Shown: one piece after another, positions 1-9,501 of the stretch
Layout: the number at the start of each line of letters is the position of its first letter
Position numbering within the stretch: position 1 is the first letter of the stretch
Source: Pseudomonas resinovorans NBRC 106553
Lineage (GTDB): Bacteria > Pseudomonadota > Gammaproteobacteria > Pseudomonadales > Pseudomonadaceae
DNA length: 64,000 bases
Assembly: GCF_000412695.1 (NCBI RefSeq)
Contig: NC_021499.1
Coordinates: 5,890,001 to 5,954,000, forward strand
Direction: 5' to 3'
Translations under genes and position numbers: made by a program
The notes under the pieces: model-generated
The model's input: only the letters and a program-made list of their open reading frames with translations
The model's database searches: none
What the model was told of the DNA's origin: nothing

Positions 1-300
1 GGTCTGCTCGATGGACAGCACCGGGCCGACGCCGCAGGCATGGCTGAGCAGGGTATTGCGCGACAGCATGGCGAACTGCTCGCCGCTGAGCACCACCTCG
101 CTCAGGGCACCGAGGCCGGTGCTGATGCCGTAGGCGCGCTCGCCCCGCTCGACGATGCGATCGACGATCGCGCGGGCGTTCTCGATGCGCGCCCAGGCCG
201 CCTGGGTCAGCTCCAGAGGGGCGCCGTGGCGGGCCACGGCCACCACCTGGCGCCAGGTCAGCGGCGAATCGCCCAGCAGGACTTTCTCGGGTAACGACAT
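1..300 (-). CDS. Histidine/aromatic ammonia-lyase paralogue, N-terminal part (cut by window edge)
   Basis: The first 100 codons of a second lyase of the HAL/PAL family are visible; the rest lies beyond the left edge. The protein begins MSLPEKVLLGDSPLTW and carries the family's N-terminal YGISTGLG loop, matching YGINTGFG in the complete hutH of this window, and the LLSHACGVG segment that follows it. The catalytic Ala-Ser-Gly region (MIO cofactor) is not in view, so activity cannot be judged. It lies 12 bp after hutV on the same strand and is probably the next gene of the hut operon. In P. aeruginosa a second HutH-like gene occupies this place (from memory). The substrate could be histidine or another aromatic amino acid; the sequence seen does not decide. 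Confidence 0.85.
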   Translation of the reverse strand, partial: MSLPEKVLLGDSPLTWRQVVAVARHGAPLELTQAAWARIENARAIVDRIVERGERAYGISTGLGALSEVVLSGEQFAMLSRNTLLSHACGVGPVLSIEQT

Positions 301-312
301 CTCGGCTGTTCC

Positions 313-1143
313 TTACAGGTTGGCCACGCGGCGCTGGACGAAGCGGTCGACGTAATCGTCCGCCGGCTGGTGGAGGATTTCCCTGGGCGTGCCGACCTGG
401 ATCAGCCGGCCGTCCTTGAGAATGGCGATGCGATTGCCGATGCGCACCGCCTCGTCCAGGTCGTGGGTGATGAAGACGATGGTCTTCTGCAGGGTCTTCT
501 GCAGCTCCAGCAGTTGCTCCTGCATGTCGGCGCGGATCAGCGGGTCGAGGGCGCTGAAGGCTTCGTCCATGAGGATGATGTCGGTGTCCGAGGCCAGTGC
601 GCGGGCCAGGCCCACGCGCTGGCGCATGCCGCCGGAAAGCTGGTGAGGGTAGGACTTCTCGTAGCCCTTCAGGCCCACGGTGGTGATCCAGTGCTGGGCG
701 CGCTCCAGGCAGTAGTCGCGGGTCTCGCCGCGCACCTTGAGGCCGTAGGCGACGTTGTCCAGCACCGTCTTGTGCGGCAACAGGCCGAAGCTCTGGAACA
801 CCATGCTGATCTTCTTGCGGCGGAATTCCCGCAGTTGCTCCATGTCGTAGCGCAGGATGTCCTCGCCATCCACCAGGATCTGCCCGCTGGTGGGGTCGAT
901 CAGGCGGTTGAAGTGGCGCACCAGGGTGGACTTGCCGGAACCGGACAGGCCCATGATCACGAAGATCTCGCCGGCGCCGATGGACAGCGACAGGTCGTTG
1001 ACCCCCACCACGCAGCCGGTCTTGTCCAGCACCTCGGCCTTGCTCGTGCCTTGCTGGATCAGCGACAGGGCCTCGTCGGCGCGCTGGCCGAAGATCTTGA
1101 ATACGTTCTTGACGACGATCTTGCTCATGTTCTGGCCACTCAT
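313..1143 (-). CDS. hutV: Histidine ABC transporter ATP-binding protein HutV
   Basis: This is the ATPase of the HutXWV uptake system, a ProV/OpuAA-type (quaternary-amine family) transporter that brings histidine into the cytoplasm. Of 276 residues, the visible motifs are Walker [10 protein letters not shown], signature [15 protein letters not shown], Walker [13 protein letters not shown] and the switch histidine in FITHD. It ends soon after the nucleotide-binding domain and lacks the C-terminal CBS pair of ProV, as expected for HutV. The start at 1143 is chosen because its ATG overlaps the hutW stop (ATGA), giving translational coupling; a second ATG lies five codons later. The open frame continues far upstream, but that part is antisense-like and overlaps hutW. 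Confidence 0.93.
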   Translation of the reverse strand: MSGQNMSKIVVKNVFKIFGQRADEALSLIQQGTSKAEVLDKTGCVVGVNDLSLSIGAGEIFVIMGLSGSGKSTLVRHFNRLIDPTSGQILVDGEDILRYDMEQLREFRRKKISMVFQSFGLLPHKTVLDNVAYGLKVRGETRDYCLERAQHWITTVGLKGYEKSYPHQLSGGMRQRVGLARALASDTDIILMDEAFSALDPLIRADMQEQLLELQKTLQKTIVFITHDLDEAVRIGNRIAILKDGRLIQVGTPREILHQPADDYVDRFVQRRVANL

Positions 1144-1991
1144 TTGCTGTCTGCGTGCCGCGAACGGCCGTAAGCCTGGGTGATGCGGTCGAAGACCACG
1201 GCCAGGATGACGATGGCCAGGCCCGCTTCCAGGCCCTTGCCGACGTTGAGGGTCTGGATGCCCACCAGCACGTCCTCGCCGAGGCCTCGGGCACCGATCA
1301 TGGAGGCGATCACCACCATCGACAGGGCCATCATGGTGGTCTGGTTGATCCCGGCCATGATGCTCGGCAGGGCCAGCGGCAACTGCACGCCGAACAGCTG
1401 CTGCCAGCGGTTGGCGCCGAAGGCGTTGACCGCCTCCATCACTTCCTTGTCCACCTGGCGGATGCCGAGGTCGGTGAGGCGGATCAGGGGCGGCGCGGCG
1501 TAGATCACGGTGGCGAAAATGGCCGGCACCTTGCCCAGGCCGAAGAGCATCAGGACCGGGATCAGGTACACGAAGCTGGGCATGGTCTGCATGATGTCCA
1601 GCAGCGGCATCAGCACGGCGCGCAGGCGGTCGCTGCGGGCCGCGAGGATGCCCAGCGGAATGCCGATCAGCACCGAGATGAAGGTGGCCACCAGCATCAG
1701 CGCCACGGTCTGCATCAGCTTGTCCCAGAGGCCCACGGCGCCCACCAGGAACAGCAGGCCGGTGATCACCAGGGTCGGCAGGATGCGCCGGGTGGCGTGC
1801 CAGGCGATGCCGGCGACCACCAGCAGCACCAGCCACCAGGGCGTCGCGCGCAGCACGCCTTCGAGGTAGACGATGGCCCAGAGCAGGGTGTCGGAGATGT
1901 GGCGGAACACATCGCCGTAGTTGGTCACCAGGCTGTCGACCCAGCCATTGACCCAGTCGGCGATGGAGAAGGTAAAGCTTTTGGGGAACAT
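1140..1991 (-). CDS. hutW: Histidine ABC transporter permease HutW
   Basis: This 283-residue inner-membrane permease belongs to the ProW/OpuAB family. It has several hydrophobic spans and the conserved cytoplasmic coupling loop near [23 protein letters not shown], which contacts the ATPase. It forms the membrane channel of HutXWV. Its stop overlaps the hutV start by 4 bp. It is separated from hutX by about 70 bp that contain a strong hairpin, so its expression may be set lower than that of the binding protein. Confidence 0.93.
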   Translation of the reverse strand: MFPKSFTFSIADWVNGWVDSLVTNYGDVFRHISDTLLWAIVYLEGVLRATPWWLVLLVVAGIAWHATRRILPTLVITGLLFLVGAVGLWDKLMQTVALMLVATFISVLIGIPLGILAARSDRLRAVLMPLLDIMQTMPSFVYLIPVLMLFGLGKVPAIFATVIYAAPPLIRLTDLGIRQVDKEVMEAVNAFGANRWQQLFGVQLPLALPSIMAGINQTTMMALSMVVIASMIGARGLGEDVLVGIQTLNVGKGLEAGLAIVILAVVFDRITQAYGRSRHADSK

Positions 1992-2011
1992 GGTTCGCTC
2001 CGGTCAGGTGA

Positions 2012-2039
2012 GGCCTTTCCCCCGCCCGGGGGAAAGGCC
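2012..2039 (-). promoter_or_regulatory. Perfect 12-bp hairpin between hutX and hutW
   Basis: The arms GGCCTTTCCCCC and GGGGGAAAGGCC pair perfectly around a 4-nt loop. No T-run follows in the direction of transcription, so this is not a standard terminator. Hairpins at this place in binding-protein-dependent transport operons often protect the upstream mRNA or partly attenuate transcription; that role here is inferred from position. Confidence 0.6.
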
Positions 2040-2062
2040 CTTGTCAGTACTCGCCCGCAGCC

Positions 2063-3031
2063 TCAGAGCGCGGCGTCGATCTTCTTCGCCGCATCCGCGC
2101 TGACCCAGGCGTGCCACACCTCCGGGTGTTCCTTGAGGAAGGCCTGGGCCAGGTCCGCCGAGTCCAGTTTTTCCTTGGCCATCTTCGCCAGGTTCTGGTT
2201 CAGCAGGTCGATGGGCAGGTTGACCTTCTTCAGCACGTCGACCAGCTCGGGGGCCTCGTCATGGAAGGTCTTGGACAGGCCGACCTGGATGGTCACGCTC
2301 TTGTCCACGCCGGGCTTCTCCTCCAGCTTGACCAGGTCCGCCTGGCCCATCAGCGGCGTCGGCGACCAGTAATAGAAAAGGATAGGCTCGCCACGGCGAT
2401 AGCTCGAGAGCACGGCGGCATCCAGGGCCGGGCCGGTGCCGGGACGGAAGTTGGTGAACTTGTCCTCGAGGCCGTAGCTTTTCAGCATCTCGCTGTTGTC
2501 CAGCTCGCAGGTCCAGCCGGCCGGGCAGTTGTAGAAGCGGCCCTTGCCGGGCTCTTCCGGGTCGCGGAACACTTCGGCGTAAGGGCCGAGGTCGGCGATG
2601 GCCTTGAGCTTCGGCGCCTTGGCCTCGATGCCGCGCTTGGCGTCACCCTCGATCACGTAGCGCGGCACGTACCAGCCTTCGGTGGCGCCGACGATGGGTG
2701 CGCCCACGCCCACCACCTTGCCGGCGGCGGCGGCCTTGTTCCAGGCGTCGCTGCGGCCGATCCACTCCTCGGCGAACACCTGGATATCGTTGTTGCCCAG
2801 CGCCTGCTCCATGGTGATGGAATTGCCCGGCAGGCTGTCGGTCTCGCAGCCGTAGCCGTTCTTCAAAACGAACTGCAGCACGTCGGTGAGCAACATGCCG
2901 CTTTCCCAGTTGAGCCCGGCGAACTTCACCGGTTTGCCGGATTCGCACCAGCCGGCCGCCTGGGCGGAAGCCGCCGTGGACAGCAGGCCGGCGACGCAGA
3001 TGATGCCCAACACTCGCTTCTTGAATTGCAT
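2063..3031 (-). CDS. hutX: Histidine ABC transporter substrate-binding protein HutX
   Basis: This 322-residue periplasmic binding protein of the glycine-betaine/proline (OpuAC/ProX) family delivers ligand to HutWV. A Sec signal peptide is visible (positively charged start, hydrophobic core, then SAQAAG with cleavage likely near residue 26). The mature part has the family-typical LNWESGM start, the EEWIGRSDAW stretch and the YYWSPTPLMG segment of the binding site. The ligand assignment to histidine rests on position between hutH and hutW; quaternary amines are the alternative for this fold. A paralogue sits at 8386-9393. Confidence 0.9.
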   Translation of the reverse strand: MQFKKRVLGIICVAGLLSTAASAQAAGWCESGKPVKFAGLNWESGMLLTDVLQFVLKNGYGCETDSLPGNSITMEQALGNNDIQVFAEEWIGRSDAWNKAAAAGKVVGVGAPIVGATEGWYVPRYVIEGDAKRGIEAKAPKLKAIADLGPYAEVFRDPEEPGKGRFYNCPAGWTCELDNSEMLKSYGLEDKFTNFRPGTGPALDAAVLSSYRRGEPILFYYWSPTPLMGQADLVKLEEKPGVDKSVTIQVGLSKTFHDEAPELVDVLKKVNLPIDLLNQNLAKMAKEKLDSADLAQAFLKEHPEVWHAWVSADAAKKIDAAL

Positions 3032-3202
3032 GTTCCGACGCTCCTGAAACTTGGTAAGGGTTAAGGCAGTTCGATCAGGGCCGGAAGCCGGACGAGGCCG
3101 GCTCCGGTGCCAGTGACTGGCGATTGTTGTTGTGCACGAACAGCGGTCGTCCTGACCCGGAACGGGCCCGCAGGCCCGCCCCTTGCCGCTCCGTCATCCG
3201 CT

Positions 3203-4732
3203 TCACAGGCTCGGCAGCAGCCCGGCCGGCATCAGGGAATTCAGGCAACCGCTGGCGAGCAGGTTGCTGGCGGTCTCGATATCCGGAGCGAAGAAACGGT
3301 CCTCCTGGTAGTAGGACACCTCGGCGCGCAGCAGGCCGCGGGCCTCCTCCAGCTTCGGCGAGCTCTTCAGGCCGGTGCGGAAATCCAGGCCCTGGCAGGC
3401 ACCCAGCCATTCGATGGCGAGGATGCCGCGCACGTTCTCGGCCATGGCCCAGAGGCGCTTGCCGGCGTTCGGCGCCATGGACACGTGGTCCTCCTGGTTG
3501 GCCGAAGTGGGCAGGCTGTCGACGCTGGCCGGGTGGGCCAGGGCCTTGTTGTCGCTGGCCAGGGCGGCGGCGGTGACCTGGGCGATCATGAAGCCGGAGT
3601 TGACCCCGCCGTTCTCCACCAGGAAGGGCGGCAGCTGGGACATGTGCATGTCCATCATCAGCGAGATGCGCCGCTCCGACAGCGAGCCGATCTCGGCGAT
3701 GGCCAGGGCGAGGTTGTCGGCGGCCATGGCCACGGGCTCGGCGTGGAAGTTGCCGCCGGAGATCACGTCGCCCTCTTCGGCGAACACCAGCGGGTTGTCG
3801 GACACCGCATTGGATTCGATCTCCAGCACCTCGGCTGCCTGGCGCAGCTGGGTCAGGCAGGCGCCCATGACCTGGGGCTGGCAGCGCAGGGAGTACGGGT
3901 CCTGGACCTTGTCGCACTTCTCGTGGGAGCGGGCGATCTCGCTGCTGGCGGTGAGCAGCTCGCGGTAGGCGGCGGCGACGTCGATCTGGCCGCGCTGGCC
4001 ACGGGCGGCGTGGATGCGCGCATCGAAGGGTGCCCGCGAGCCGAGCATGGCCTCGACGCTGAGGCCGCCGCAGACGGTGGCGCCGGCGAACAGGTCCTCG
4101 GCCTCGAACAGGCCGCGCAGGGCGTAGGCGGTGGACACCTGGGTGCCGTTGAGCAGGGCCAGGCCCTCCTTGGCGGCCAGGGTCAGGGGTTCCAGGCCGG
4201 CGGCGGCCAGGGCTTCGCTGGCCGGCAGCCACTCGCCCCGGTAGCGGGCGCGGCTCTCGCCGAGCAGCACCAGGGACATGTGCGCCAGCGGCGCCAGGTC
4301 GCCGGAGGCGCCCACCGAGCCCTTGAGCGGGATGTGCGGGTAGACCTCGGCGTTGATCAGGGCCACCAGGGCGTCGATCACCTTGCGGCGGATGCCGGAG
4401 AAGCCGCGTGCCAGGCTGTTCACCTTGAGCAGCATGATCAGCCGCACCATGGCGTCGTCCAGCGGCTCGCCGACACCGGCGGCGTGGGACAGCACCAGGG
4501 AGCGCTGCAGCTTCTCCAGGTCGGCCGGGGCGATGCGGGTGGAGGCCAGCAGGCCGAAGCCGGTGTTGATGCCATAGGCCGTGCGGCCCTCGGCGACGAT
4601 GCTCTCGACGCAGGCAACGCTGGCCTCGATGGCCTTGCCGGCACTGGCGTCCAGGGCCAGGCGCACGGGTTGCCGATAGGCCTGGCGCAGCTCGGCGAGG
4701 GTCAATTGGCCGGGTTTGAGGTGCAGGTTCAT
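3203..4732 (-). CDS. hutH: Histidine ammonia-lyase HutH
   Basis: HutH removes ammonia from L-histidine to give urocanate, the first step of histidine breakdown. The 509-residue length is normal. The MIO cofactor triad Ala-Ser-Gly is seen in [15 protein letters not shown], the Tyr loop in YGINTGFG near residue 55, and active-site segments [11 protein letters not shown] and GNFHAEPVA are intact. It lies between the NCS1 permease gene and hutX on the same strand, so the transporter and first enzyme are co-transcribed. The roughly 170-bp gap to hutX contains an imperfect GC-rich inverted repeat but no clear terminator. No frame damage is seen. Confidence 0.97.
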   Translation of the reverse strand: MNLHLKPGQLTLAELRQAYRQPVRLALDASAGKAIEASVACVESIVAEGRTAYGINTGFGLLASTRIAPADLEKLQRSLVLSHAAGVGEPLDDAMVRLIMLLKVNSLARGFSGIRRKVIDALVALINAEVYPHIPLKGSVGASGDLAPLAHMSLVLLGESRARYRGEWLPASEALAAAGLEPLTLAAKEGLALLNGTQVSTAYALRGLFEAEDLFAGATVCGGLSVEAMLGSRAPFDARIHAARGQRGQIDVAAAYRELLTASSEIARSHEKCDKVQDPYSLRCQPQVMGACLTQLRQAAEVLEIESNAVSDNPLVFAEEGDVISGGNFHAEPVAMAADNLALAIAEIGSLSERRISLMMDMHMSQLPPFLVENGGVNSGFMIAQVTAAALASDNKALAHPASVDSLPTSANQEDHVSMAPNAGKRLWAMAENVRGILAIEWLGACQGLDFRTGLKSSPKLEEARGLLRAEVSYYQEDRFFAPDIETASNLLASGCLNSLMPAGLLPSL

Positions 4733-4825
4733 CGCATGTCTCCTTGTCCGCCGCCTTCCCTTGGCGGCGTTCGTTTCAAAGTCGGACGCGGCGGCGAGCG
4801 CCGCATCCCGGAAAAAGCCCCGGAC

Positions 4826-6271
4826 TCAGGCGCCGTTGGCGACCTTGCCCAGGTTGATCGAATCGGCCGGCAGCAGCATGCGCTCCGGAATCGGTCGCCG
4901 GCTGCGGCGCGCCACCAGGTAGTAGAGGACTCCGGGCACCACCAGACCGATGATCCAGGAGATATCCACACCGCCAAGGGCCTCCACCAGCGGGCCGGTA
5001 TAGAGCTTGGTGGAGATGAAGGGCAACTGCACCAGCACGCCGATGGCGTAGACGCTGATCCCCGCTACGTTCCAGCGGCCGTAGCGGCCATCGGGATCGG
5101 ACAGCGCCGGTACGTCGTAGCGTTCCTTGGTGACGAAGTAGTAATCCACCAGGTTCACCGCGCTCCACGGGGTGAAGAAGGTCAGCAGGAAGAGGATGAA
5201 GGACTTGAACGCGGCCAGGAAGGAATGCTGGCCGAGCAGCGCCACCAGGGTGGAGGCGCCGACTATGCCGAGCACGAACAGCAGGCGCTGGGCGCGGGAC
5301 ACCTCGATGTGGCCACGGAAGCCGCTGATGATGGTGGCGATGCACATGAAGCTGCCGTAGGAGTTCAGGGTGGAGATGGTCACCTTGCCGAAGGCGATGC
5401 TGAAGTACAGCAGTGCGGCCACGGCGCCGGTGCTGCCCAGGCCGACCACGTAGGCCACTTCGCGGCCGGCGAACTGACCATTGGCCATGGCCGCGACGAA
5501 CACCCCGAGGACCATGGCGATCTGCGCGCCGATCACCGAGCCCAGGCCGGCGGCGAGGAAGGTCTTCACCGGCGAGGTGTCGCTCGGCAGGTAGCGCGAG
5601 TAGTCGGCCACGTAGGGGCCGTAGGCGATCTGCCAGGACGCCGCCAGGGACACCGCGAGCAGGAAGCTGGACCAGCTGAAATGACGGTTCTGCAGCAGCT
5701 CGCCGATGTCGCCCAGGGCCATCACGCGGCTGAACAGGTAGATGAAGGCGATGATCCCGAGCACGCTGGCGATGCGGCCGATGTAGTGGATCACCCGGTA
5801 GCCGGACACGGCGGCCACGACGATCACCGCGGCGAAGAGCAGGATGCCGGCGCTGTCGCTGACCCCCAGCAACTGGCCGATGGCCTGGCCGGAGAGCACG
5901 GTGCCGGTAGCGGTGAAGCCCAGGTACATCAGGCACACCAGCACGATCGGGATGGCCGCGCCGTAGACGCCGAACTGCACGCGGCTGGAGATCATCTGCG
6001 GCAGGCCGAGCTTCGGCCCCTGGGCCGCGTGCAGGGCCATCACCGCGCCGCCGAGCAGTTGGCCGATGAACAGGCCGATCAGCGACCAGAACACATCCCC
6101 ACCCAGCACCACGGCAAGCGCACCGGTGACTATCGCGGTGATCTGCAGGTTGGCGCCCATCCAGAGGGTGAACTGGCTGTAGAGGCGGCCATGGCGTTCG
6201 GCCTCGGGGATGTAGTCGATCGAGCGCCGCTCGATCAGGGGCTTGGCCGAAGGCTCTTGGGGCTGGGTCAT
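4826..6271 (-). CDS. NCS1-family permease of the hut operon (probable urocanate or histidine uptake)
   Basis: This 481-residue integral membrane protein has about 12 hydrophobic spans and belongs to the nucleobase:cation symporter-1 (CodB/cytosine-purine permease) family; the N-terminal RRSIDYIPEAERHG and FTLWMGANLQ segments are typical. Its place between hutU and hutH argues for transport of a hut substrate. In P. fluorescens a hut-linked transporter (HutTu) has been described as urocanate-specific; I recall it as belonging to this family, but that equation is from memory. Substrate specificity cannot be read from sequence. It probably shares the hutU promoter. Confidence 0.82.
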   Translation of the reverse strand: MTQPQEPSAKPLIERRSIDYIPEAERHGRLYSQFTLWMGANLQITAIVTGALAVVLGGDVFWSLIGLFIGQLLGGAVMALHAAQGPKLGLPQMISSRVQFGVYGAAIPIVLVCLMYLGFTATGTVLSGQAIGQLLGVSDSAGILLFAAVIVVAAVSGYRVIHYIGRIASVLGIIAFIYLFSRVMALGDIGELLQNRHFSWSSFLLAVSLAASWQIAYGPYVADYSRYLPSDTSPVKTFLAAGLGSVIGAQIAMVLGVFVAAMANGQFAGREVAYVVGLGSTGAVAALLYFSIAFGKVTISTLNSYGSFMCIATIISGFRGHIEVSRAQRLLFVLGIVGASTLVALLGQHSFLAAFKSFILFLLTFFTPWSAVNLVDYYFVTKERYDVPALSDPDGRYGRWNVAGISVYAIGVLVQLPFISTKLYTGPLVEALGGVDISWIIGLVVPGVLYYLVARRSRRPIPERMLLPADSINLGKVANGA

Positions 6272-6365
6272 CTATGGGTTCTCCGCTGCGGCTTGGCTGG
6301 CGATGTTCTTGTTGTTGTCCTTCGGAAACGCTCTGGCCCGCGCCGCTTCCCTGGCGGGCGCGTGC

Positions 6366-6415
6366 CCCCTGCGCGGCGCTCCGACCCTGGCGTCGGGTCG
6401 GAGTCCGCGCAGGGG
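6366..6415 (-). promoter_or_regulatory. Long GC-rich hairpin just downstream of hutU
   Basis: The arms CCCCTGCGCGG and CCGCGCAGGGG pair perfectly, and inside them CTCCGACC pairs with GGTCGGAG, giving a stem of about 19 bp around a short loop. No T-run follows. It sits 9 bp after the hutU stop, between hutU and the permease gene, and could be a 3' stabilising or processing structure that separates hutU mRNA from the transporter message (inference). Confidence 0.6.
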
Positions 6416-6423
6416 CGCCGGCC

Positions 6424-8094
6424 TCAGGCCTTGCCGGTGATCATCGGCAGGTTCAGGCCCTGTTCCTTGGCACAGTCGATGGCGATCTGGTAACCGGCAT
6501 CGGCATGGCGCATCACGCCGGTACCCGGGTCGTTGGTCAGCACACGGGCGATGCGTGCCGCCGCCTCGTCGGTACCGTCGCAGACGATCACCATGCCCGA
6601 GTGCTGGGAGAAGCCCATGCCCACGCCGCCGCCGTGGTGCAGCGAGACCCAGGTGGCGCCGCTGGCGGTGTTCAGCAGGGCGTTGAGCAGCGGCCAGTCG
6701 GACACGGCGTCGGAGCCGTCGGCCATGGCTTCGGTTTCACGGTTGGGGCTGGAGACCGAACCGGAGTCCAGGTGGTCGCGGCCGATGACGATGGGCGCGG
6801 ACAGCTCGCCCGTGCGGACCATCTCGTTGAAGGCCAGGCCCAGCTTGGCGCGCTGGCCCAGGCCGACCCAGCAGATGCGCGCCGGCAGGCCCTGGAAGGC
6901 GATGCGCTCGCGGGCCATGTCCAGCCAGCGGTGCAGGTGGGCGTCTTCCGGGATCAGTTCCTTGACCTTGGCGTCGGTCTTGTAGATGTCCTCGGCGTTG
7001 CCCGACAGCGCGGCCCAGCGGAACGGGCCGATGCCACGGCAGAACAGCGGGCGGATGTAGGCCGGGACGAAGCCGGGGAAGTCGAAGGCATTGCTCACGC
7101 CCTCTTCCTTGGCCATCTGGCGGATGTTGTTGCCGTAGTCGAAGGTCGGTACGCCCTGCTTCTGGAAGTCCAGCATGGCCTGCACGTGCACGGCCATGGA
7201 CTGCTTGGCGGCTTTCACCACGGCAGCCGGCTCGGTCTGGGCGCGGTCGCGGTACTGCTCCCAGGTCCAGCCGATCGGCAGGTAGCCATTGAGCGGGTCG
7301 TGGGCGCTGGTCTGGTCGGTGACCATGTCCGGACGCACGCCACGGCGAACCAGTTCCGGGAGGATTTCAGCGGCGTTGCCCAGCAGGGCGATGGAGATCG
7401 CCTTGCCCTCGGCGGTGTACGTGGCGATGCGCGCCAGGGCGTCGTCCAGGTCGGTGGCCTGCTCGTCGACGTAGCGGCTGCGCAGGCGGAAATCGATGCT
7501 GGTCTGCTGGCACTCGATGTTCAGCGAGCAGGCGCCGGCCAGGGTCGCGGCCAGGGGCTGGGCGCCGCCCATGCCGCCGAGGCCGGCGGTGAGCACCCAA
7601 CGGCCCTTGAGGTTGCCGTTGTAGTGCTGGCGGCCTGCCTCGACGAAGGTTTCATAGGTGCCCTGGACGATGCCCTGGCTGCCGATGTAGATCCAGCTGC
7701 CGGCGGTCATCTGGCCGTACATGGCCAGGCCCTTGGCATCCAGTTCGTTGAAATGCTCCCAGGTGGCCCAGTGGGGCACCAGGTTGGAGTTGGCGATCAG
7801 CACGCGGGGTGCATTGGCGTGGGTCTTGAACACGCCCACTGGCTTGCCGGACTGCACCAGCAGGGTTTCGTCCTCGTTCAGTTGCGTGAGGGCTTCGACG
7901 ATCTTGTCGTAGCACTCCCAATTGCGCGCGGCGCGGCCGATGCCGCCGTACACCACCAGTTCCTTCGGGTTCTCCGCCACCTCGGGGTCGAGGTTGTTCA
8001 TCAGCATGCGCAGCGGCGCTTCGGTCAGCCAGCTCTTGGCGGTCAGCTTGTTGCCACGCGGCGCGCGGATTTCGATGTCGCGGAATTTGGTCAT
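6424..8094 (-). CDS. hutU: Urocanate hydratase HutU
   Basis: HutU (urocanase) converts urocanate to imidazolone propionate using tightly bound NAD+ as an electrophile. The 556-residue length is standard. Visible hallmarks are [10 protein letters not shown] near the N-terminus, the glycine-rich NAD-binding stretch [13 protein letters not shown], the active-site Cys region [20 protein letters not shown], and [15 protein letters not shown]. It is the first gene of the minus-strand hut unit. Its upstream region holds an RpoN-type promoter and two HutC-type operators. No anomaly was seen. Confidence 0.98.
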   Translation of the reverse strand: MTKFRDIEIRAPRGNKLTAKSWLTEAPLRMLMNNLDPEVAENPKELVVYGGIGRAARNWECYDKIVEALTQLNEDETLLVQSGKPVGVFKTHANAPRVLIANSNLVPHWATWEHFNELDAKGLAMYGQMTAGSWIYIGSQGIVQGTYETFVEAGRQHYNGNLKGRWVLTAGLGGMGGAQPLAATLAGACSLNIECQQTSIDFRLRSRYVDEQATDLDDALARIATYTAEGKAISIALLGNAAEILPELVRRGVRPDMVTDQTSAHDPLNGYLPIGWTWEQYRDRAQTEPAAVVKAAKQSMAVHVQAMLDFQKQGVPTFDYGNNIRQMAKEEGVSNAFDFPGFVPAYIRPLFCRGIGPFRWAALSGNAEDIYKTDAKVKELIPEDAHLHRWLDMARERIAFQGLPARICWVGLGQRAKLGLAFNEMVRTGELSAPIVIGRDHLDSGSVSSPNRETEAMADGSDAVSDWPLLNALLNTASGATWVSLHHGGGVGMGFSQHSGMVIVCDGTDEAAARIARVLTNDPGTGVMRHADAGYQIAIDCAKEQGLNLPMITGKA

Positions 8095-8180
8095 GCCTGG
8101 GTCCTCATGGGGTGGTAGCGGTGGGCAGTGTCACGGCAAGACTGCGCGGGTTATGCCGTGCCTATCTGCACACATATGAA

Positions 8181-8194
8181 CTTGTACATACAAG
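8181..8194. promoter_or_regulatory. HutC-type operator at the predicted hutU transcription start
   Basis: The site CTTGTACATACAAG is a perfect 6-2-6 inverted repeat with arms CTTGTA and TACAAG. It lies immediately downstream of the -12 element at 8199-8214, so repressor bound here would cover the start site. GntR/HutC-family repressors bind TTGTA-type palindromes in pseudomonads, and hutC is present in the window. Assignment to HutC is inference. Confidence 0.75.
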
Positions 8195-8198
8195 CATA

Positions 8199-8214
8199 TG
8201 CAATCAAGGGGCCA
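8199..8214 (-). promoter_or_regulatory. RpoN (sigma-54) -24/-12 promoter of hutU
   Basis: On the minus strand the sequence TGGCCCCTTGATTGCA matches the consensus TGGCACGNNNNTTGCW at 10 of 12 defined positions, with the invariant GG and GC exactly spaced. Transcription would start near 8186-8190, about 95 bp before the hutU ATG. An enhancer-binding protein (NtrC, or CbrB as known for Pseudomonas hut genes) must act from upstream; no clear NtrC palindrome was recognised here. Confidence 0.75.
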
Positions 8215-8279
8215 AACCCCGTTCGCCCATTGCCCTGGACAGCCGGAAGCCTTGCCGCACAAGGGCGACAGCCGATCAC

Positions 8280-8293
8280 CTTGTATAGACAAG
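8280..8293. promoter_or_regulatory. Second HutC-type palindrome upstream of hutU
   Basis: CTTGTATAGACAAG has 5-bp arms CTTGT and ACAAG, the same outer arms as the site at 8181-8194. It is centred almost 100 bp upstream of the first, on the far side of the RpoN promoter, a geometry that would allow looping or interference with activator binding (inference). The rest of the 8095-8385 gap holds no recognisable gene. Confidence 0.6.
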
Positions 8294-8385
8294 TACGGAA
8301 GGGAGGACCGGGAAAACCGTTACCGCACAGGAAAAACGCCCGCTTTCGAAGCAGTCGCGCACCAGAGTGGGGTGTTAGGTAACAG

Positions 8386-9393
8386 TCACTTCAGGGAAGC
8401 ATCCAGCTGCCGGGCGACGTCCGCCGGCACCCAGAGCGACCAGATGTCCCGGTGCTGGCGGAAGAAGGCGTCGGCCAGCGGGCCGGCCTCGGCGCGCTCC
8501 TCGGCCATGCGCGCGAGGATGCTGTTGAACAGCGGCAGGGGGATCTGCACCTTCTCGAGGGTCTGCACCAGCGCCGGTGCCTTCTGGTGCAGGTCGCGGG
8601 AGACGCCGATGGATATCTTCGCCGGCAAGGAGCGGGTGCCGATGGGCTTGGGGTTCTTCGGGTCGATCAGGGTTTCCCAGGCCTTGCGATCGAAGGGGGG
8701 TTCTTCCAGCTGTACCAGGGGGTAACGCCCCATCAGCGGCGTCGGCGACCAGTAGTAGAAGAGGATCGGCTGCCGCTGGCGGATCGCCGAGGTGATGGCC
8801 GCATCCAGTGCCGGGCCGGTCCCGGTGCGGAAGTTCACATAACTGTCTACCAGGCCATAGGCCTTGAGCTTCTGGCTGTTGACCCCTTCGCAGGACCAGC
8901 CCGTCGGGCAGTTGTAGAAGCGGCCCTTGTTCGGGTCCTCGGGGTCCTTGAACAGCGCCTTGTAGCGCGGCAGGTCGCTGACCGAGCGCAATCCGGCGGC
9001 CGGGGCGCCCTCCCCCTTGACCAGGTACTCCGGCACCCACCAGCCCTCGGTGGCACCTTGCACCGGCTCGCCAACGGCGAAGACCTCGCCGGCCGCCTCG
9101 GCCTTGCGCCACAACTCGCTGCGCCCGGCCCACTGCTCGGCGATCAGCTGGACATCGTTCTGCCGCAGGGCGTTCTCCATGGTCAGGGTGTTACCGGGAA
9201 GCACGTCGGTCTTGCAGCCATAGCCTTTTTCCAGCAGCACCCGCAGGACCTCGGTGGTGAACATGCCGCTCTCCCAGTTCAGCCCGGCCAGCACCACGGG
9301 CTTGGGATAGGGGCATCCGGCGGCCTTGGCTTCCAGTGAGGCGGGGACCAGCAGGGACAGCAGGATGGTGGCAAGGACGCTGTGGCGGGGCAT
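8386..9393 (-). CDS. HutX-like ABC transporter substrate-binding protein
   Basis: This 335-residue periplasmic protein of the ProX/OpuAC family is clearly paralogous to HutX: it shares VLAGLNWESGMFTTEVL, PGNTLTMENAL, YNCPTGWSCEGVNSQ and YYWSPTPLMGRYPL. The start at 9393 gives a good signal peptide (MPRHSVLATILLSLLVPASLEAKA); the frame stays open upstream, but that part is arginine-rich and unlike a protein. No permease or ATPase accompanies it, so it may feed HutWV with a different or overlapping ligand range. Its stop lies 90 bp upstream of the distal hut operator. The preceding gap to hutD contains only a palindromic repeat. Confidence 0.88.
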   Translation of the reverse strand: MPRHSVLATILLSLLVPASLEAKAAGCPYPKPVVLAGLNWESGMFTTEVLRVLLEKGYGCKTDVLPGNTLTMENALRQNDVQLIAEQWAGRSELWRKAEAAGEVFAVGEPVQGATEGWWVPEYLVKGEGAPAAGLRSVSDLPRYKALFKDPEDPNKGRFYNCPTGWSCEGVNSQKLKAYGLVDSYVNFRTGTGPALDAAITSAIRQRQPILFYYWSPTPLMGRYPLVQLEEPPFDRKAWETLIDPKNPKPIGTRSLPAKISIGVSRDLHQKAPALVQTLEKVQIPLPLFNSILARMAEERAEAGPLADAFFRQHRDIWSLWVPADVARQLDASLK

Positions 9394-9501
9394 GGACGGC
9401 ACCGGTGGGCGTGGCGGGCGACAGGTTAGGTGTAGACCCTGTGGCCTGATCCTGCCCGCTGGCCGGCAATGCCGGTGGGAGACTCGATGTCGATCAGCTA
9501 G

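Noticed and set aside
3107..6493. A 1128-codon open frame antisense to hutH and the permease gene
   Set aside because: It is opposite to two well-supported genes, is rich in Gly, His, Gln and Ala as expected for a GC-rich shadow frame, and has no recognisable domain.
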